Assembly: GCA_027924585.1 (NCBI GenBank)
Contig: BSBM01000068.1
Coordinates: 11,184,001 to 11,248,000 of the forward strand
From: Larix kaempferi
Taxonomy: Eukaryota > Streptophyta > Pinopsida > Pinales > Pinaceae
Direction of reading: 5' to 3'
Length of the DNA: 64,000 nt
A program made the position numbers and the translations under genes. The stretch's first letter is position 1. Each line of letters opens with the position of its first letter. This document shows, in pieces, positions 34,838 to 45,931 of this stretch. Below the pieces are notes generated by a model. That model did no database searches. It saw nothing but the letters and a program-made list of their open reading frames with translations, and was not told where the DNA came from.

Positions 34838-37800
34838 CTAAGGCTGATGTAGAAAGTATAGCGATTTGCTATATTTTTCTATGTTGGCCCATTGATCTGT
34901 AGGTGGGAGGTCATAGTCCACCATTTCTTTCACCATAACTCGTATTTCAATGTGCTCAATGTAGAAGAACGAAGGAAGCCTTTCGCCAATGGCGATCAAC
35001 CTATTCAAGATTTGAAAGTCCTCTTCGACCAACTCCATCAGAGCCTTTCCTATAAGTAGTTGGTTCAGACGTTTGAACTTTGAATGGTCTATCCTTATCG
35101 CCCACAATAGGTTTTTATAAGAATTGTGAGGGATTAGTTCCTGGTTATCATTCCAAAAGGAAGGTATCCCAATTTCAACCAGCTTATCAAACTGCCCTTT
35201 GAACTTTGCCACTTGACTCTTCATCTACTCAACTTTGGCCTCTACACTCTCAACCTGAGCATATTTCCCCAATATCTTTCGGGCCGTAGAAAGTGTAGTA
35301 ATCCGATTCCCAATATTTAACTTCATCATTTCCTCATCTGATAGGCCATTCAGGAAAGTGATGTCATTTAATGTAGTTTCCTTGAGTCTTTGGGTTATGC
35401 TCTCCGTAGCAACTTCACAACCTACAATAGCATCACTAATGGTTTTCTCTTTTATCCTTATAAACTCAAGGTAGGGTCTAAAGCTCTCAGCTTCCTTAAT
35501 GATCCTGTCCCATACCAAGTGTTTGCATCCTTGCAAAGTCGCCTTCCCGGTAACCTGATGAGTGATATTTTTATTCATCTCAATCAATTCCTTGTGCTTC
35601 TTTTGGAGGACCTTCAAATCTTCTTCCTTTTTACTACTCTCTTCTTCCAACCTGTGAGATTTTTCTTTTAGCTCCTTGATTTCCACGTCTTTCAGGCTAA
35701 TGTGAGACATAGCCTGCACCAGACTGTCGGTACCATTGCTTTCCCCAGTTTGGTTTGACTTGGTAGGTCGCATGTCCAAATTGGACAAGTTAGTTTTCAA
35801 ATCATCAAGCTGCTTTTCTAAGCTTATTCTCTCTTTTTTCCATCTATCTTCCTTCTCTGCAAACTTCAGCAATTCTACTTTGCATTCACTTATTTCCTTA
35901 GACAAGTCTTCTTTTTGTGTTTCGAAGTCTATCTCTTCGGGAGGTTCGATTAGCCGGATATTTGGAACCTTTTCCTTCTTCTGTAGTTTAAGAATTAGCT
36001 TGTCTTTCTCTGCCAATAGCTTGTTCATGCTTTTACCATCACCATCGCTTATAACTAGGTCAGATTGTACCTTTTTGACCTGATTTTGAAGAGATCGATT
36101 TTCACTTTTCTCCTGCTTTAATTGGTTTTCTAACTTTTTCACGGTAACCAGCAAGTTGTCGCTTTTCAATGCTGCTTTCACAAAATCATCATATACAAGA
36201 TCACTAAGCTTCTTGTGAAACTGGATTTTATCTGGTACTGGTATCTTTTGCCAATTGATCCTTGTCTCGGTCACTCCATCCTCCGTCAATACTGCTAAGT
36301 TTAAGATGTTATCATTTATACTTCTGCAAGTCATCAAGGAAGTCTTAAACAAACCTTTCGCGATAGGCATTGAATAAAACAGCCTCTGGGTCGAGGCTCG
36401 CTTGTTTTGATCGTATTGTTCAAAGAGGTTGGCCTTGGACCGAAACATATTACCGACATCTCTCTCTTGAACATCTTTAAAGTTGTATTCTACAACCTGG
36501 ATCTCAAGAGCCGAAGATTCCTCATCATCTAGCCCTCCACTATCCATTTGGACAGTCAATCCTTCTTGAGCTACTGCAACAACCAGCTCCTCTTTAGTTG
36601 GGGAAGCAATTGACTCGGCTTGAATAGCCGCAACAACTAACTCATCCTATACTTCTAATTTAGGCTGCTTGTATATATTACCTTCTTCAGTATCCATATC
36701 CATGACTTCTTCTAAGTCTCTTTTTCGGCCCACCTCCATGGTTTCCGGCACTTGATCTAAATCCATTATTAAATTGGAAATCATGAGATCTCCTCCCTGT
36801 GTCTCCACTGCTTCCTCCGCCTCGGGTTCCCAACACAACAAATTTCGCCCCTTCAACACCCCTTCTGGTTTTGTATGCTCAAAAGCACTGAGGTTACATT
36901 CTTTCCTTCTCTTGGAAATTATATGGAAGGTGTCATATTTGATGGCCACATCTTTTTTGAACCCTAGCGACTTCAATAACTCTTCCACCTCTGACAAAGA
37001 TTATTTATTCTTCACAATGAAAGGCCCTACCTTCCAAGGACATTTCACATATGTGCTCTTCTTATGTTTCAGGAATTGCATCTCTTCCAGGGCCAATTTT
37101 TGTCTGATAAATTCAAGAGCAAAGATCCGCAATGTTAGAAAAGCGGGTAGAACATAAGGCTCCTGCACAAAACCGTACAATCTAATAACTATAGCTTCTT
37201 TTAACAAAAAACAGTCACCAACTGCGAGTTTGTTCTTCAACTGCATCATTGTTTTCATTTCAGGAAGCACTCTCGGCAATTCTTCCCCAAAAATGATTTT
37301 ATAAACAGGGGGCAAAACATAGTTCAAATAATTGAAAACATTGTCTACCAGAACATCGGTCTCAAGCACTGAGGAGAAATGTGGGCTTTCAGCACTGCCG
37401 TACATAATCATTTTCATCAACTGCGTCTGATATCTAAAAAACCTAGTACTCGGGAAATTTCTTAACTGTACATATATCTTTTCTGCCAAAAATTCATCAA
37501 ACCTCAGGGGTGGGATAAGCCCATTTTCGGACCTGGCCAAACTGATGCTAATCCTAAAGAGTAAACCTAATTGGACTTCGGTCACCCACAAATTAGTATC
37601 CAACCCTAGAAACTGAGCTAACAAAGAAAGAACCAATTGGGAATTGTCATAAAAAATGCTGGCATTTAGGGGGTAGGGTTCCTCAGATATTTTGGAGTCG
37701 GGTTCTAGGCATGTGGCTAAGAAGGCTTGATGAATTTCGGGGCTGATTTGGCGGTACAAGGAAACCACCGACTCTTCAGAAAAACCCTCTGACTCTTGGT

Positions 37801-37948
37801 ACTGAGACTCTGGAATGAAAAAGGAATCCCTAATGGCTGACACATCTATATTACAGATGACTTTTGACCTACGGGCATCCATAATTACTCTTTGAGGTTC
37901 TAAGTAATTAGAAGAACACCACGCTACAAACTCAGGAAAAGAGAACAC
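34838..37948 (-). CDS. X LTR-encoded ORF, left copy (unknown protein, broken by stops)
   Basis: One minus-strand frame spans about 1,036 codons from GTG 37,948 to a stop at 34,838. It is interrupted by TAA at 37,001-37,003 (private; the other copy has Lys), TAG at 36,647-36,649 (shared with the other LTR) and TAG at 35,225-35,227 (private; Glu in the other copy). The N-terminal 430 codons look globular and Leu/Phe-rich (LRFDEFLAEKIYVQLRNF). An acidic segment with KRKR-like basic patches follows, then a long coiled coil (about codons 590-790, Lys/Glu/Leu heptads) and a C-terminal helical region. The first ATG in frame is at 37,882. A pyrimidine-rich TTGACTAG just upstream of 37,948 looks like a splice acceptor, so an upstream exon starting at ATG 38,141 (MTEEEASTCSRVKIALEDRD) may belong to it. 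I recognise no family. It lies in the same sense as gag-pol, between the LTR promoter and the primer site. Confidence 0.75.
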
Positions 37949-38320
37949 CTAGTCAAGGAAAAAGAAAATGAACAACAACCTACAGGCTCCATGGATATCC
38001 AGTCCCTATTCATGCAAGGTTTCCAGTCTCTTCTTAATTTCTGGAACTGGGAGCCAAATGCATATGTCAAATACATTTGTGTCTCTATCTTCTAGGGCTA
38101 TCTTAACCCTAGAACAAGTAGAAGCTTCTTCTTCCGTCATCTTATGACTGTAAAAGACTTAGATTTTTCAGAGAATGGCGGTTACATACCCTACCTGCCA
38201 CTTTGGAAGCCCTACACGCACCCTGTCGAAGGTTCTGTCACCTTCATCGTCTGCCACACGTCGAGAGGCTCCCTGACTTCGACAACATTCCGAAACAAAT
38301 GTCAACCCTCACAGGCATTC

Positions 38321-38332
38321 TTATATATATAA
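38321..38332 (-). promoter_or_regulatory. TATA box of the X LTR (left copy)
   Basis: Minus-strand TTATATATATAAG-type sequence about 180 bp upstream of ATG 38,141. The equivalent at 50,464-50,475 in the right LTR also keeps TATATATAA, placing the LTR ORF at the 5' end of the predicted transcript. Confidence 0.6.
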
Positions 38333-39411
38333 CCGGGTTTCCATAACTTCTGCCCTCTTTGGCATGCTTTCCTTTGATCTCAATCATTGAATTCTCGCGT
38401 GCTCATTTTCCGTCATCAGATATGAGTTTCCCTTTACCCACTGATTTGACAACCTATCCATTTCCACTGTTGGATCATCTCCGCTAGTCTTCATCTAGGC
38501 CATTGATCTCATTTGAATGCATCTAAGGGGTAGCATCGCATGCACCCAAAAAGCTTCTCCTATATCACCCTTTCTCTATGCGACAAGCTGTGGAGCTGAC
38601 ACCTGTCCGGCGGGACCCGGTCCATCGCATCTACCCTACTGCTATTCATCGTGCTACTTCTTGATGCGACGATGTATGAGGACCATCCATTTCTTCTCAG
38701 ACGTGTATCTATGGTGAGTCCTCATACTCAAATTAGCGATTAGATTTTTTGTATGCTGGTGGGGTCTCCCCTATTATACCCTGTGCATTTTGGAATACCC
38801 CCAGCCATTGATCTAGCTCTTCTTTCCACCCGAACCATATATCTGTCAGAGACTCAGGCCCTTTTTTCGGTAAATAGACCCGAACCGTTGGATCTCAAAA
38901 ATATCATCTTTGATGTAGATCCTTGTATATGTCCCCACCATCGCATGCACCTAACCGGGCATCATTCACTGCTCTTTCTTCTTTGCGATGCGCTCCTAAG
39001 CCGACACCTGTCCGGCGGGCTCCGGCCCATCGCATACTCATATTCCCTTTCTTCCTCGCGACTTGGCCATGAGACGATCTTTTTAAAACCATAGATCTTG
39101 CTCCCACCCTTGATCAACAGTGCCGATTTGTGCGACATTTAATCTTTCATAAATTTGCCAAAGGACTATAGGTTTTAGGGTATTTCTCTATTTATATTAA
39201 GTCATTCTTTTCTCCTATTAATACTTAGCCCTTGACATTAGCCCTTTATTAAATTGGACCCCTTCTAGACCATTATGTCTCCTGCCTTAGCACCTGGCCA
39301 GTGCCGATGGAGATCACTTCAAGCCTTTTTCTTAGGTAGTTGTTTGACCTTCCATCTTTTATGTACATGTCTTTATGTTGTAAAAGAGAAAAACATATAT
39401 AGGTTCTAACA

Positions 39412-39719
39412 AATGGCTCCAACCAGGGATGCTATCCTCCCAGTGAGGTAGCAAAGAACTCCGTAGACTAAGTCCCTGATCCATTGGGCAGGTTCTGCAA
39501 ACCCTAGATTGAAAAATTTCTCTAGAAAGTGAGACTACGCCTGTTTTCTTAGCCAAGCTGAAAATTCAAACATGAAACATGGCTTCCCCTTCCAGACCTT
39601 AGGGCCTTCACTTCAGGCTTCAAGTCCTTCTGGTTTTTGCCGTTAAAAACCCTAAAACAAATGTGACAAATTGAAAATATATATATACATATATACAGGC
39701 AATGGTACATGGGTTACGT
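39412..39719 (-). other. X 3' untranslated internal tail
   Basis: Non-coding on the minus strand between the integrase C-terminus and the LTR. The bases next to the LTR (minus: ctggttggagccatt) are only weakly purine-rich, so the polypurine tract is not obvious. Confidence 0.5.
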
Positions 39720-41013
39720 ACTTTCTCTTAGGACAGGTAGTGCTTCAAAAACCTTCCATTGACTGGACCCCCCAACCAGGCAGACCCCTCTTGGTGCTTT
39801 AGGATAAAATAATTTTCTCCTCGGTTTGCTGCAATAATATAGGGACCCACCCACATATGGTCAAATTTCCCATGTTTATCTTCCCTCGGAGCATCCCACT
39901 TCAGGACCAGGTCATTTACCTAAAATTGATCTTCTTTTGCTTTTATGTCAAAGGCATTCTTTATCTTTTCTTGGTGCCCCTGTACTTTGTTGTAGGTGCT
40001 ACTTCTTAACTCATTCAATTCAACTATCTGGTTTACCCTTCTATGCATGTGGTTTGGTTCTTCTTCTATCCCCTGCAACAATCTCATAACTGGAAATCCC
40101 AGAGAAACTGGAAAAACCACCTCGGCTCCATATACCAGCTGGAAAGGGGACATCCCAATGGCCCTCTTTGTACTTATTCTATCGGCCCACAGGGCATATT
40201 TTAGCTTCATGTGCCAAGCTCTCTTATTATCCTCCAACAGCTTATTTATGATTCTTACTAGACTTTTGTTGGATGATTTTGCTAGTCCATTTCCCTGAGG
40301 GTAGTATGTCGTTGAATGATTCAGACTGATATGGTATTTATGGCAAAAATTTATCATTTTCTTAGAACAAAATGTTGGTGCATTGTCTATCACTATTCTT
40401 TTAGGACACCCGAATCTTGACAGGATATTGTCTTCCATAAAATCCATGATAATGCCTTCGGTTGCTCTCCTAGCTGGTATGGCTTCTATCCACTTAGTGA
40501 AATAGTTCGTGGCTGTCAATATCCATCTATGTTTCCCTGAGGAGTGAGGATTTATCTCCCTAATGAAATCTAAACCCCACTGCTGGAAGGGTGCTTCTAC
40601 TATGACAGGGTGAAGGGGTAGTGAAATGACCTTTCTTTTTCTTTCAAAAATATGGCATTGGTGACAGGCAACCGTTTCTTTGTATACATCTGAAACATGG
40701 TAGGACAGTAGAAACCATCCCTCAGGATCTTGTTTAGTGTCACCTTCCATGAATGGTGACCGCCACAATCACCCATGTGAAACTCCTCCTTTGTGTGTTT
40801 AGCCTCTTCCTCAAGTAAACAATTTAGCAGCACACCTCCCAAGTCCTTCCAATATAGGAATTGATTCATAATACAATATTTCCCAGCTTTTAGTTTCACA
40901 TCTCTAGCCCTTCTTTTGCTCAATCCTGGAGGAGTTTGCAAGTTTTGTAATACATACACAATGTCCGCATACCAAGAGGATGCAGAGAATTCTGTCCTCA
41001 CTTGCACTCCCAT
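39720..41013 (-). pseudogene. X integrase
   Basis: Zinc-finger His and Cys residues (HMGDCGGHH, then ACHQCHIF) are split by a frameshift near 40,760. The core follows: GLDFI with the first Asp, IVIDNAPTF with the second, and GNGLAKSSNK where the catalytic Glu (usual GQAESSN) is Lys, a one-base change. The C-terminal domain continues past a stop at 39,920 (VNDLVLKWDAPRED, GPYIIAANRG, GRFLKHYLS) to about 39,720. No chromodomain is seen, consistent with a non-chromovirus lineage. Integrase inserts the element cDNA in the nucleus; this copy cannot. Confidence 0.9.
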
Positions 41014-41019
41014 ATCTAG

Positions 41020-41611
41020 CTAGTTTGAATACCCTTGAAAGAAGTTTAGTTGCAGAGAATCACAGTTGGCCTGGGTCATTAACTTTGCTAACCCTTGCCC
41101 CTTTATCAGTTTGGTGAGTTTTATGTCCAGGTCGTATTCGAGCAATACAACAATCCATTTAGCTCTTCTTCCTTCTGGGTCTGCTTGGGTGAGGATACCC
41201 TTCGCAGCACTGTTTGGGACATGAGCAATGATGTGTGAATGTAGGATATAAACCCTAGAATCTTTTAGTGACTTAATTAGGGTGTAGGCCTGCTTTTCCA
41301 TGATATCATATTTTAATTCTGCATCTCTTAGTACTCTGTTGAAAAAAGGAAATTGGTTTTTCAGTGTCCTGGGCATTTTTCTGTAACAGGACCCCTGCCA
41401 TGGTGTGCTCAGAAGCATAGGAAAAAATAAAAAAATATTTAGAAAAATATGGACTGGCTAATACCGGGGATTCGGTGATAGCATTCTTAATTCCTTTAAC
41501 TGAATCTCTTACTTCCGAAGTCCACTTAACCTGATTTTCCTTCCTCGACATATTTGTAATACTCATCATGATTTCGACAAAACTGGGAATGAATCTTCTC
41601 AAAAATCCCAC
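41020..41611 (-). pseudogene. X retroviral-type RNase H, degenerate
   Basis: Follows RT directly (VGFLRRFIPSFVEI is the RT/RNase H connection). The position of the first catalytic Asp in the usual VDASD pattern reads FSYASEH, so it is missing. The Glu region (KYDIMEKQAYTLIKSLKDSR) and the tail (IKGQGLAKL) are recognisable. A frameshift near 41,360 splits it. Degeneration of this domain is known in plant Tat elements that carry a second RNase H. Confidence 0.85.
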
Positions 41612-42849
41612 TTGCCCAATGAAAGACTACACCTCCTTTTTGTTCCTTGGCTCTCCAACTTTCTGGATAGCACTAACCCTTTCAAGATCGATCTTGATAC
41701 CTCCCTTGGAAATGATGTGACCCAAGAGCTTAGCTTCTTCTAATGCAAAATGTGATTTCTTAGTATTAAGGGAAATACCGTATTTTGTACATTTCTTAAA
41801 AACTTGTTCCAAATGCTTTAGGTGCTCTTCATCAGATTTTGAGTACACCATTATGTTGTCCATGTATACAACCATGAACTTATCCTTTTCTTCAGCGAAT
41901 GCTATGTCCATTGCCCACTGGAAAGTATCTCCTGCATTCATCAGCCCAAAAGGCATCTTAGCATACATGAAAGTACCCCAAGGAGTGGTGAAAGCGGTCT
42001 TCTCTTGATCTTCGGGATAGACCTTGATTTGATTGTACCCGGAGAAACCATCCATAGTAGAGATCCTTTATGCCCGTACTTCCTTTTGTAAGCTATGCTT
42101 CATTTTAGGTAGGGGGTAATTATCCTTTAATGAAGCTTTGTTCAGGTTCCTGAAATCTATACAGATTCTAGTTTCTCCATTCTTCTTCCTTACGGGAACC
42201 AGGTTTTCTATCCATTGAGAGAATCTCAAGGTGACAATGATTTTTGCATTAAATAATCTTATAATCTCTTTTTCTATCACAGGCACCATCTTAGGGTTTA
42301 TCCTCCTCAACTTTTGCTCGAAAGGTTTCCCCCCTGGTCTGATTGGAATAAAATGTTGTATTATTGAGGTATCATATTCCTTCAGTTCTTCGTAACTCCA
42401 TGCAAATGCAGCGGCATATTTCTTCATCAACTCTACATACCGCTCTTTCTTTTCAGTAGGTAATTTCTTAGACAAGTTTACCATCCGAGGCTCTTCTTTA
42501 GTGCCCAAGTTTTGGTCTTCTACCTCCTCTTTGGGTGGTTCAAACTTCGGGTTTTTTGCCACATCATTCTAGTCAAACAACCTCTCAAGGGTATCAATCC
42601 TTTGGGGATATAATTAGTTTTCAATTGAATGATATCTTTCCCACCCAACATGTTTTTCCATTTTTTACCTTCTCTGTCTTCTCCCTCTGATTTCCCTTGG
42701 TCTATCAGTCCTTCTATGTTCTCATTTTTAGTATCAATCTGAACATTAGCAAACTCGTTACACAATTCCAAAAATCTTTTAATTTGTAAATCATCTTCAA
42801 ATACTTGCCAATATTTAGAATTGTCTGGAATAGATGGCCTATTCACCAC
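41612..42849 (-). pseudogene. X reverse transcriptase with N-terminal linker
   Basis: Linker 42,849-42,520 (EVVNRPSIPDNSKYW) joins after a frameshift to RT. Motifs: RRINPKMVPVIEKEI, VPVRKKNGETRICIDFRNLN, MDGFSGYNQIKV with the first Asp, PFGLMNAGDTFQ, and VVYMDNIMVYSK where the second Asp of the YMDD box is Asn (codon aac). HIISKGGIKID follows. RT copies element RNA into DNA in cytoplasmic particles. The D-to-N change and a stop near 42,066 make this copy inactive. Confidence 0.92.
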
Positions 42850-43289
42850 TTCTAGCTTGTATTTTTCCTAAGAGAAAATAGGAGTTTTAAAACCACCAGC
42901 AGTGGTGTCCAAAGAGTCTGCCACCCGATTTTCAAATCTCAGGATCACCCAGATCTTTTGTTCGGTGAAGAAGTTCCCAAACATATCCCAAGCTTCATTC
43001 CTATAGGCCCTCATCCTAGGGTGTTTTTCCTGATAACTATCATTTACTTGATTAACCACAAATTCTGAATCTCCAAAAACGTGTATCCTTCTTGCACCCA
43101 AATCCTTCAAAGCTCTCAGCCCTAAGAGTAAAGCTTCATACTCAGCCACATTATTAATACACTCAAAAGTTAGCTTGTATGACAAAGCTCTAGACTCTTG
43201 ATCGGGAGGTATAATCCAGACTCCGGCACCAGCACCATTCTTGCTCAGTGATCCATCAAAGTACATCTTCCACAGTCCTTCTTTGTTTT
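42850..43289 (-). pseudogene. X additional archaeal-type RNase H (aRNH)
   Basis: Reads MYFDGSLSKNGAGAGVWI, NNVAEYEALLLGLRAL, IHVFGDSEFVVNQVN and ENRVADSLD. The four catalytic acids of the D-E-D-D set (YFDGS, AEYEAL, GDSEF, VADSL) are all present. This is the plant/archaeal RNase HI type, distinct from the retroviral-type RNase H at 41,020-41,611. It lies between protease and RT. A stop near 43,292 separates it from the protease frame. Confidence 0.88.
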
Positions 43290-43935
43290 TCTACCTCTCT
43301 GAAGCCTCATGCCTTGCTACAAGCTCCTTGTCTTCCTCGACTTCATGGAAAAATGGGGGTATAGGATCAGTATGTGGACCATCATTGAAAAGGGTAGAGG
43401 AACCTATGTCTGTATCTACAGCAAATATAGGGTGATTTTCAGGTTTATCGTCACTGTTGACCACATAATACATTCTTTTCTCTCTGTATAGCTTCCTATT
43501 GCTTCCAAAAAGTGGTATAGTGGCGTAGGATAAGTCCATCTGCATGGTCCCTTTAAGCTTTTTCACCCAAGATCTTGATAACAACATCCCAAACTTAGCA
43601 GAAAAATCAGCCACTACTATGTCCATCATGATGCTCTTCGTTGGGATCTAGGCAAGGGTTACTACAACATCTTTAATTAAACCCAAACATGGCACCTTTC
43701 TAGAATCGAAAGAATATAGGTCTTTGTAGGGTCTAGTGACTTCTAATCCCAACTGGTCCACCATTGACTTTGGCATCAAGTGTGAAGCCCCAAAATCTAT
43801 CAAGGCATTGTGTGCTAACTTATCATGGATATTCAAACTCAAATAAAAGGGAGGGACTTCTTCATCATCTGGCTCTTCCAAATTAGAACCGAAGATTATA
43901 GTGGGGGCATCATCCGTCACTTCCAACATGTCCTG
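43290..43935 (-). pseudogene. X aspartic protease region
   Basis: A retropepsin-like core LIDFGASHLMPKSMVDQLGL (usual D-S/T-G-A-S) follows PPFYLSLNIHDKLAHNA, near 43,780-43,850. It continues with VVADFSAKFGMLLSRSWVKK. The catalytic Asp is kept; Phe replaces Ser. A stop at 43,650 interrupts. It processes the polyprotein in the particle. Confidence 0.82.
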
Positions 43936-45640
43936 TGTACTTTATGCTTGCACCTTTACCAGGCTATTGATCTCTTTCCTATACTCATTGTTTCTTAACA
44001 GCTCATTTAAGGGGATAGAGATCTTTACCTTAGACAGTTCAGCCTTCAAGTTGAATGTTGAAGCTGGCTTCCCTACTTCAGTGACTTCTAGCTGCCTACC
44101 TTCTTTAGAATGTTGTCCCTTATCTTCCAAGGTTTTCTGTGTAGCAACCTCTGGTTGTTTTTCTTTTCATTTCTCCATATTCTGCTGAGTCTTGGAAGAC
44201 TGAACATGGGCGGCCTTCCCTTCACTAATCGGTATCTCCCTGCTCCTTAACTTCATCTTCCTTTGAATATCATCAACAACATTCATGTAACCCATTTGGT
44301 ACTGCTCGGAATCAAATTCGACAACCTTACCAGTATTCCCCATGTCGAAAATGTCATGCTCCCTTTGGGTTAAATGCATTTCATGGTCCAGAGTGTCAAA
44401 GAGATGGATTTGGTCTCTAGCAGGCTCTTCAGATCCTTCCTCATCCACCAAATTCTTAGGGAAGGGAGGTCTCATCTGGTGGTCTTCCTGATTTCTTGGA
44501 GGGAGCGGGCTTCTAAAGTTAGTATTTCTTATCTGATTTTCAGGCTGTTCCCTAGCAAGAGATTTATTTTCCATGGCTAACCTATCCATAAGCTTTTCCC
44601 TGGTTTTCATCATAGTGTCAAACTTGGCATCACTAGAGGAGGAGGAGGCAGGGGTTTAGTTTTCTTGCTTCTTTTTATCTGCTTCTGTTTTCCCCTTCAT
44701 TTTCCCCAAAGCCATCATGTTGGCTTCCACCTCTACTGCATCTTTTAGCATAGCAGGCAAGGTGGCAGATTTCCTCTCTCTTAACATGCATGAGAAGTCT
44801 CCATCAAAAGCATCTGCGTAGTGGAGATTTGCAATGCCTACTGAGGGTTTTAGGTCATCTGGAATAAAATTATAAGCTTTCATAAACCTGGCAGAAAACA
44901 CATGAACTGATTCAAAACCTCCTTTCTTCAGGTGGTTATACTGGGACAGGACTAGGGTGGGGCTCCCTATTGTTTCCCATCTCTCTAAGAACAGAGTCGT
45001 AAAGGCTGCAAAATCATTTATAGAAGCATTCGGCAACTGTTTGAACCATTTCTTGGGTTCTCCAAACAAACTTTGAGAAAATAACCTCATCTTAGCATCA
45101 TCATGGTCTACTTCCTCCAAATCAATGAAATCTTCAAATCTGTCTACATGTTGCTTGGCAGAAAAACCCCCTTCTCCATCATAAGAGACAATTCTCTAGG
45201 CATAGTTCTGAGGGAGGTCATGCAAAGCGGCTGGTAGGGCTAATGGTGCGAATCTAGCAGCCATAGGTCTAGGTGGATTCTGAGCTTGGCGATGAATATT
45301 CAGGGTAGAATTACCTGCAGGAATTGTGGTATTGGGTTGAGGAATTTGAGAACTAGCTATAGCTCTTTTTGCTTTGATATTATTTTGTAACTGAAGCCAG
45401 ACAGTATCTAAAAAATAGGATTCAGGGGAATTCATACCTTCTTCACCCAAACGTAGATAAGATTCAGATCTTGATCTTGCCAAAGGTTTCCCGATATCTA
45501 TCTCTATATCCAATTCTTGTAAAACAGGTAACTCTTCTTTAGACCCAATTCTTTTAAGGTTGGAAGTATTAGCCTTGTCCTTTCCAGTCTTATGCCTGCA
45601 TATTATTTCTAGATTTTCCACAATTAACAAAATTTTGGAA
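43936..45640 (-). pseudogene. X gag
   Basis: N-terminal part 45,630-45,196 (no known domain, ends LHDLPQNYA). After a stop the retrotransposon Gag domain follows (MRLFSQSLFGEPKKWFKQLP, FTTLFLERWE) at 45,120-44,900. Then comes a charged region (GKMKGKTEADKKKQ) and a long hydrophilic linker to about 43,940. No CCHC knuckle was found. Stops at about 45,195, 44,655, 44,165 and 43,940 are in one frame and mostly single-base changes. Confidence 0.85.
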
Positions 45641-45895
45641 ACAAGATTACCTCTCGTATGGATCCTTCTTAAGGCCAGGATGCCTATCTCGAGATCTCTT
45701 CAAAAATGAACTTGGCACGTCGTTCTTCCCTAGTGGATTCTTTCTTGAATGTGGATCTTTACGAGTGGAGTCGCCAGGGAAAAATTGCACAACCCTTTAG
45801 AAATTTGGAAATCTCTGTTCGCCCGTAGGGATCTCTCTTTTCGTTGAATCTTCATAATTCTTTTTCATTCTTCCAAGGATAATAAAACAATCACG

Positions 45896-45913
45896 TCCCC
45901 GGCAACGACGCCA
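45896..45913 (-). other. X primer binding site (Asp-tRNA type)
   Basis: The minus strand reads TGGCGTCGTTGCCGGGGA, complementary except for one base to the 3' end of plant Asp-tRNA. Athila/Tat-type Ty3/Gypsy elements use this site. The LTR must end within the next 20 nt (45,914-45,932). Confidence 0.88.
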
Positions 45914-45931
45914 ATTTCTTATCACCCAAAA

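Larger units (their letters stand above)
31815..39411 (-). repeat. X 3' LTR (left copy), about 5.57 kb plus nested solo LTR
   Basis: Colinear with 46,021-51,600 apart from the solo LTR at 32,354-34,380, an 8-bp indel near 34,970 and small changes. It ends (plus strand) TTCTAACA at 39,411. Roughly 90 bp of the LTR's terminal part, present on the right (45,932-46,020), are lost. It contains the LTR ORF 34,838-37,948 and a TATA box at 38,321-38,332. Confidence 0.92.

Noticed and set aside
37949-37985. A 31-35-nt intron between GTAGG/GGTTG and TTGACTAG before the LTR ORF
   Set aside because: Far below the minimum length of plant introns. If the acceptor is real, its donor must lie further upstream.
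38170-38230. Many plus-strand frames at 35,390-36,083, 36,774-37,157, 38,517-39,094 and 47,684-49,322 inside the X LTRs
   Set aside because: They are complementary shadows of the minus-strand LTR ORF or of its non-coding leader. They show no family motifs and are not consistently open in both copies.
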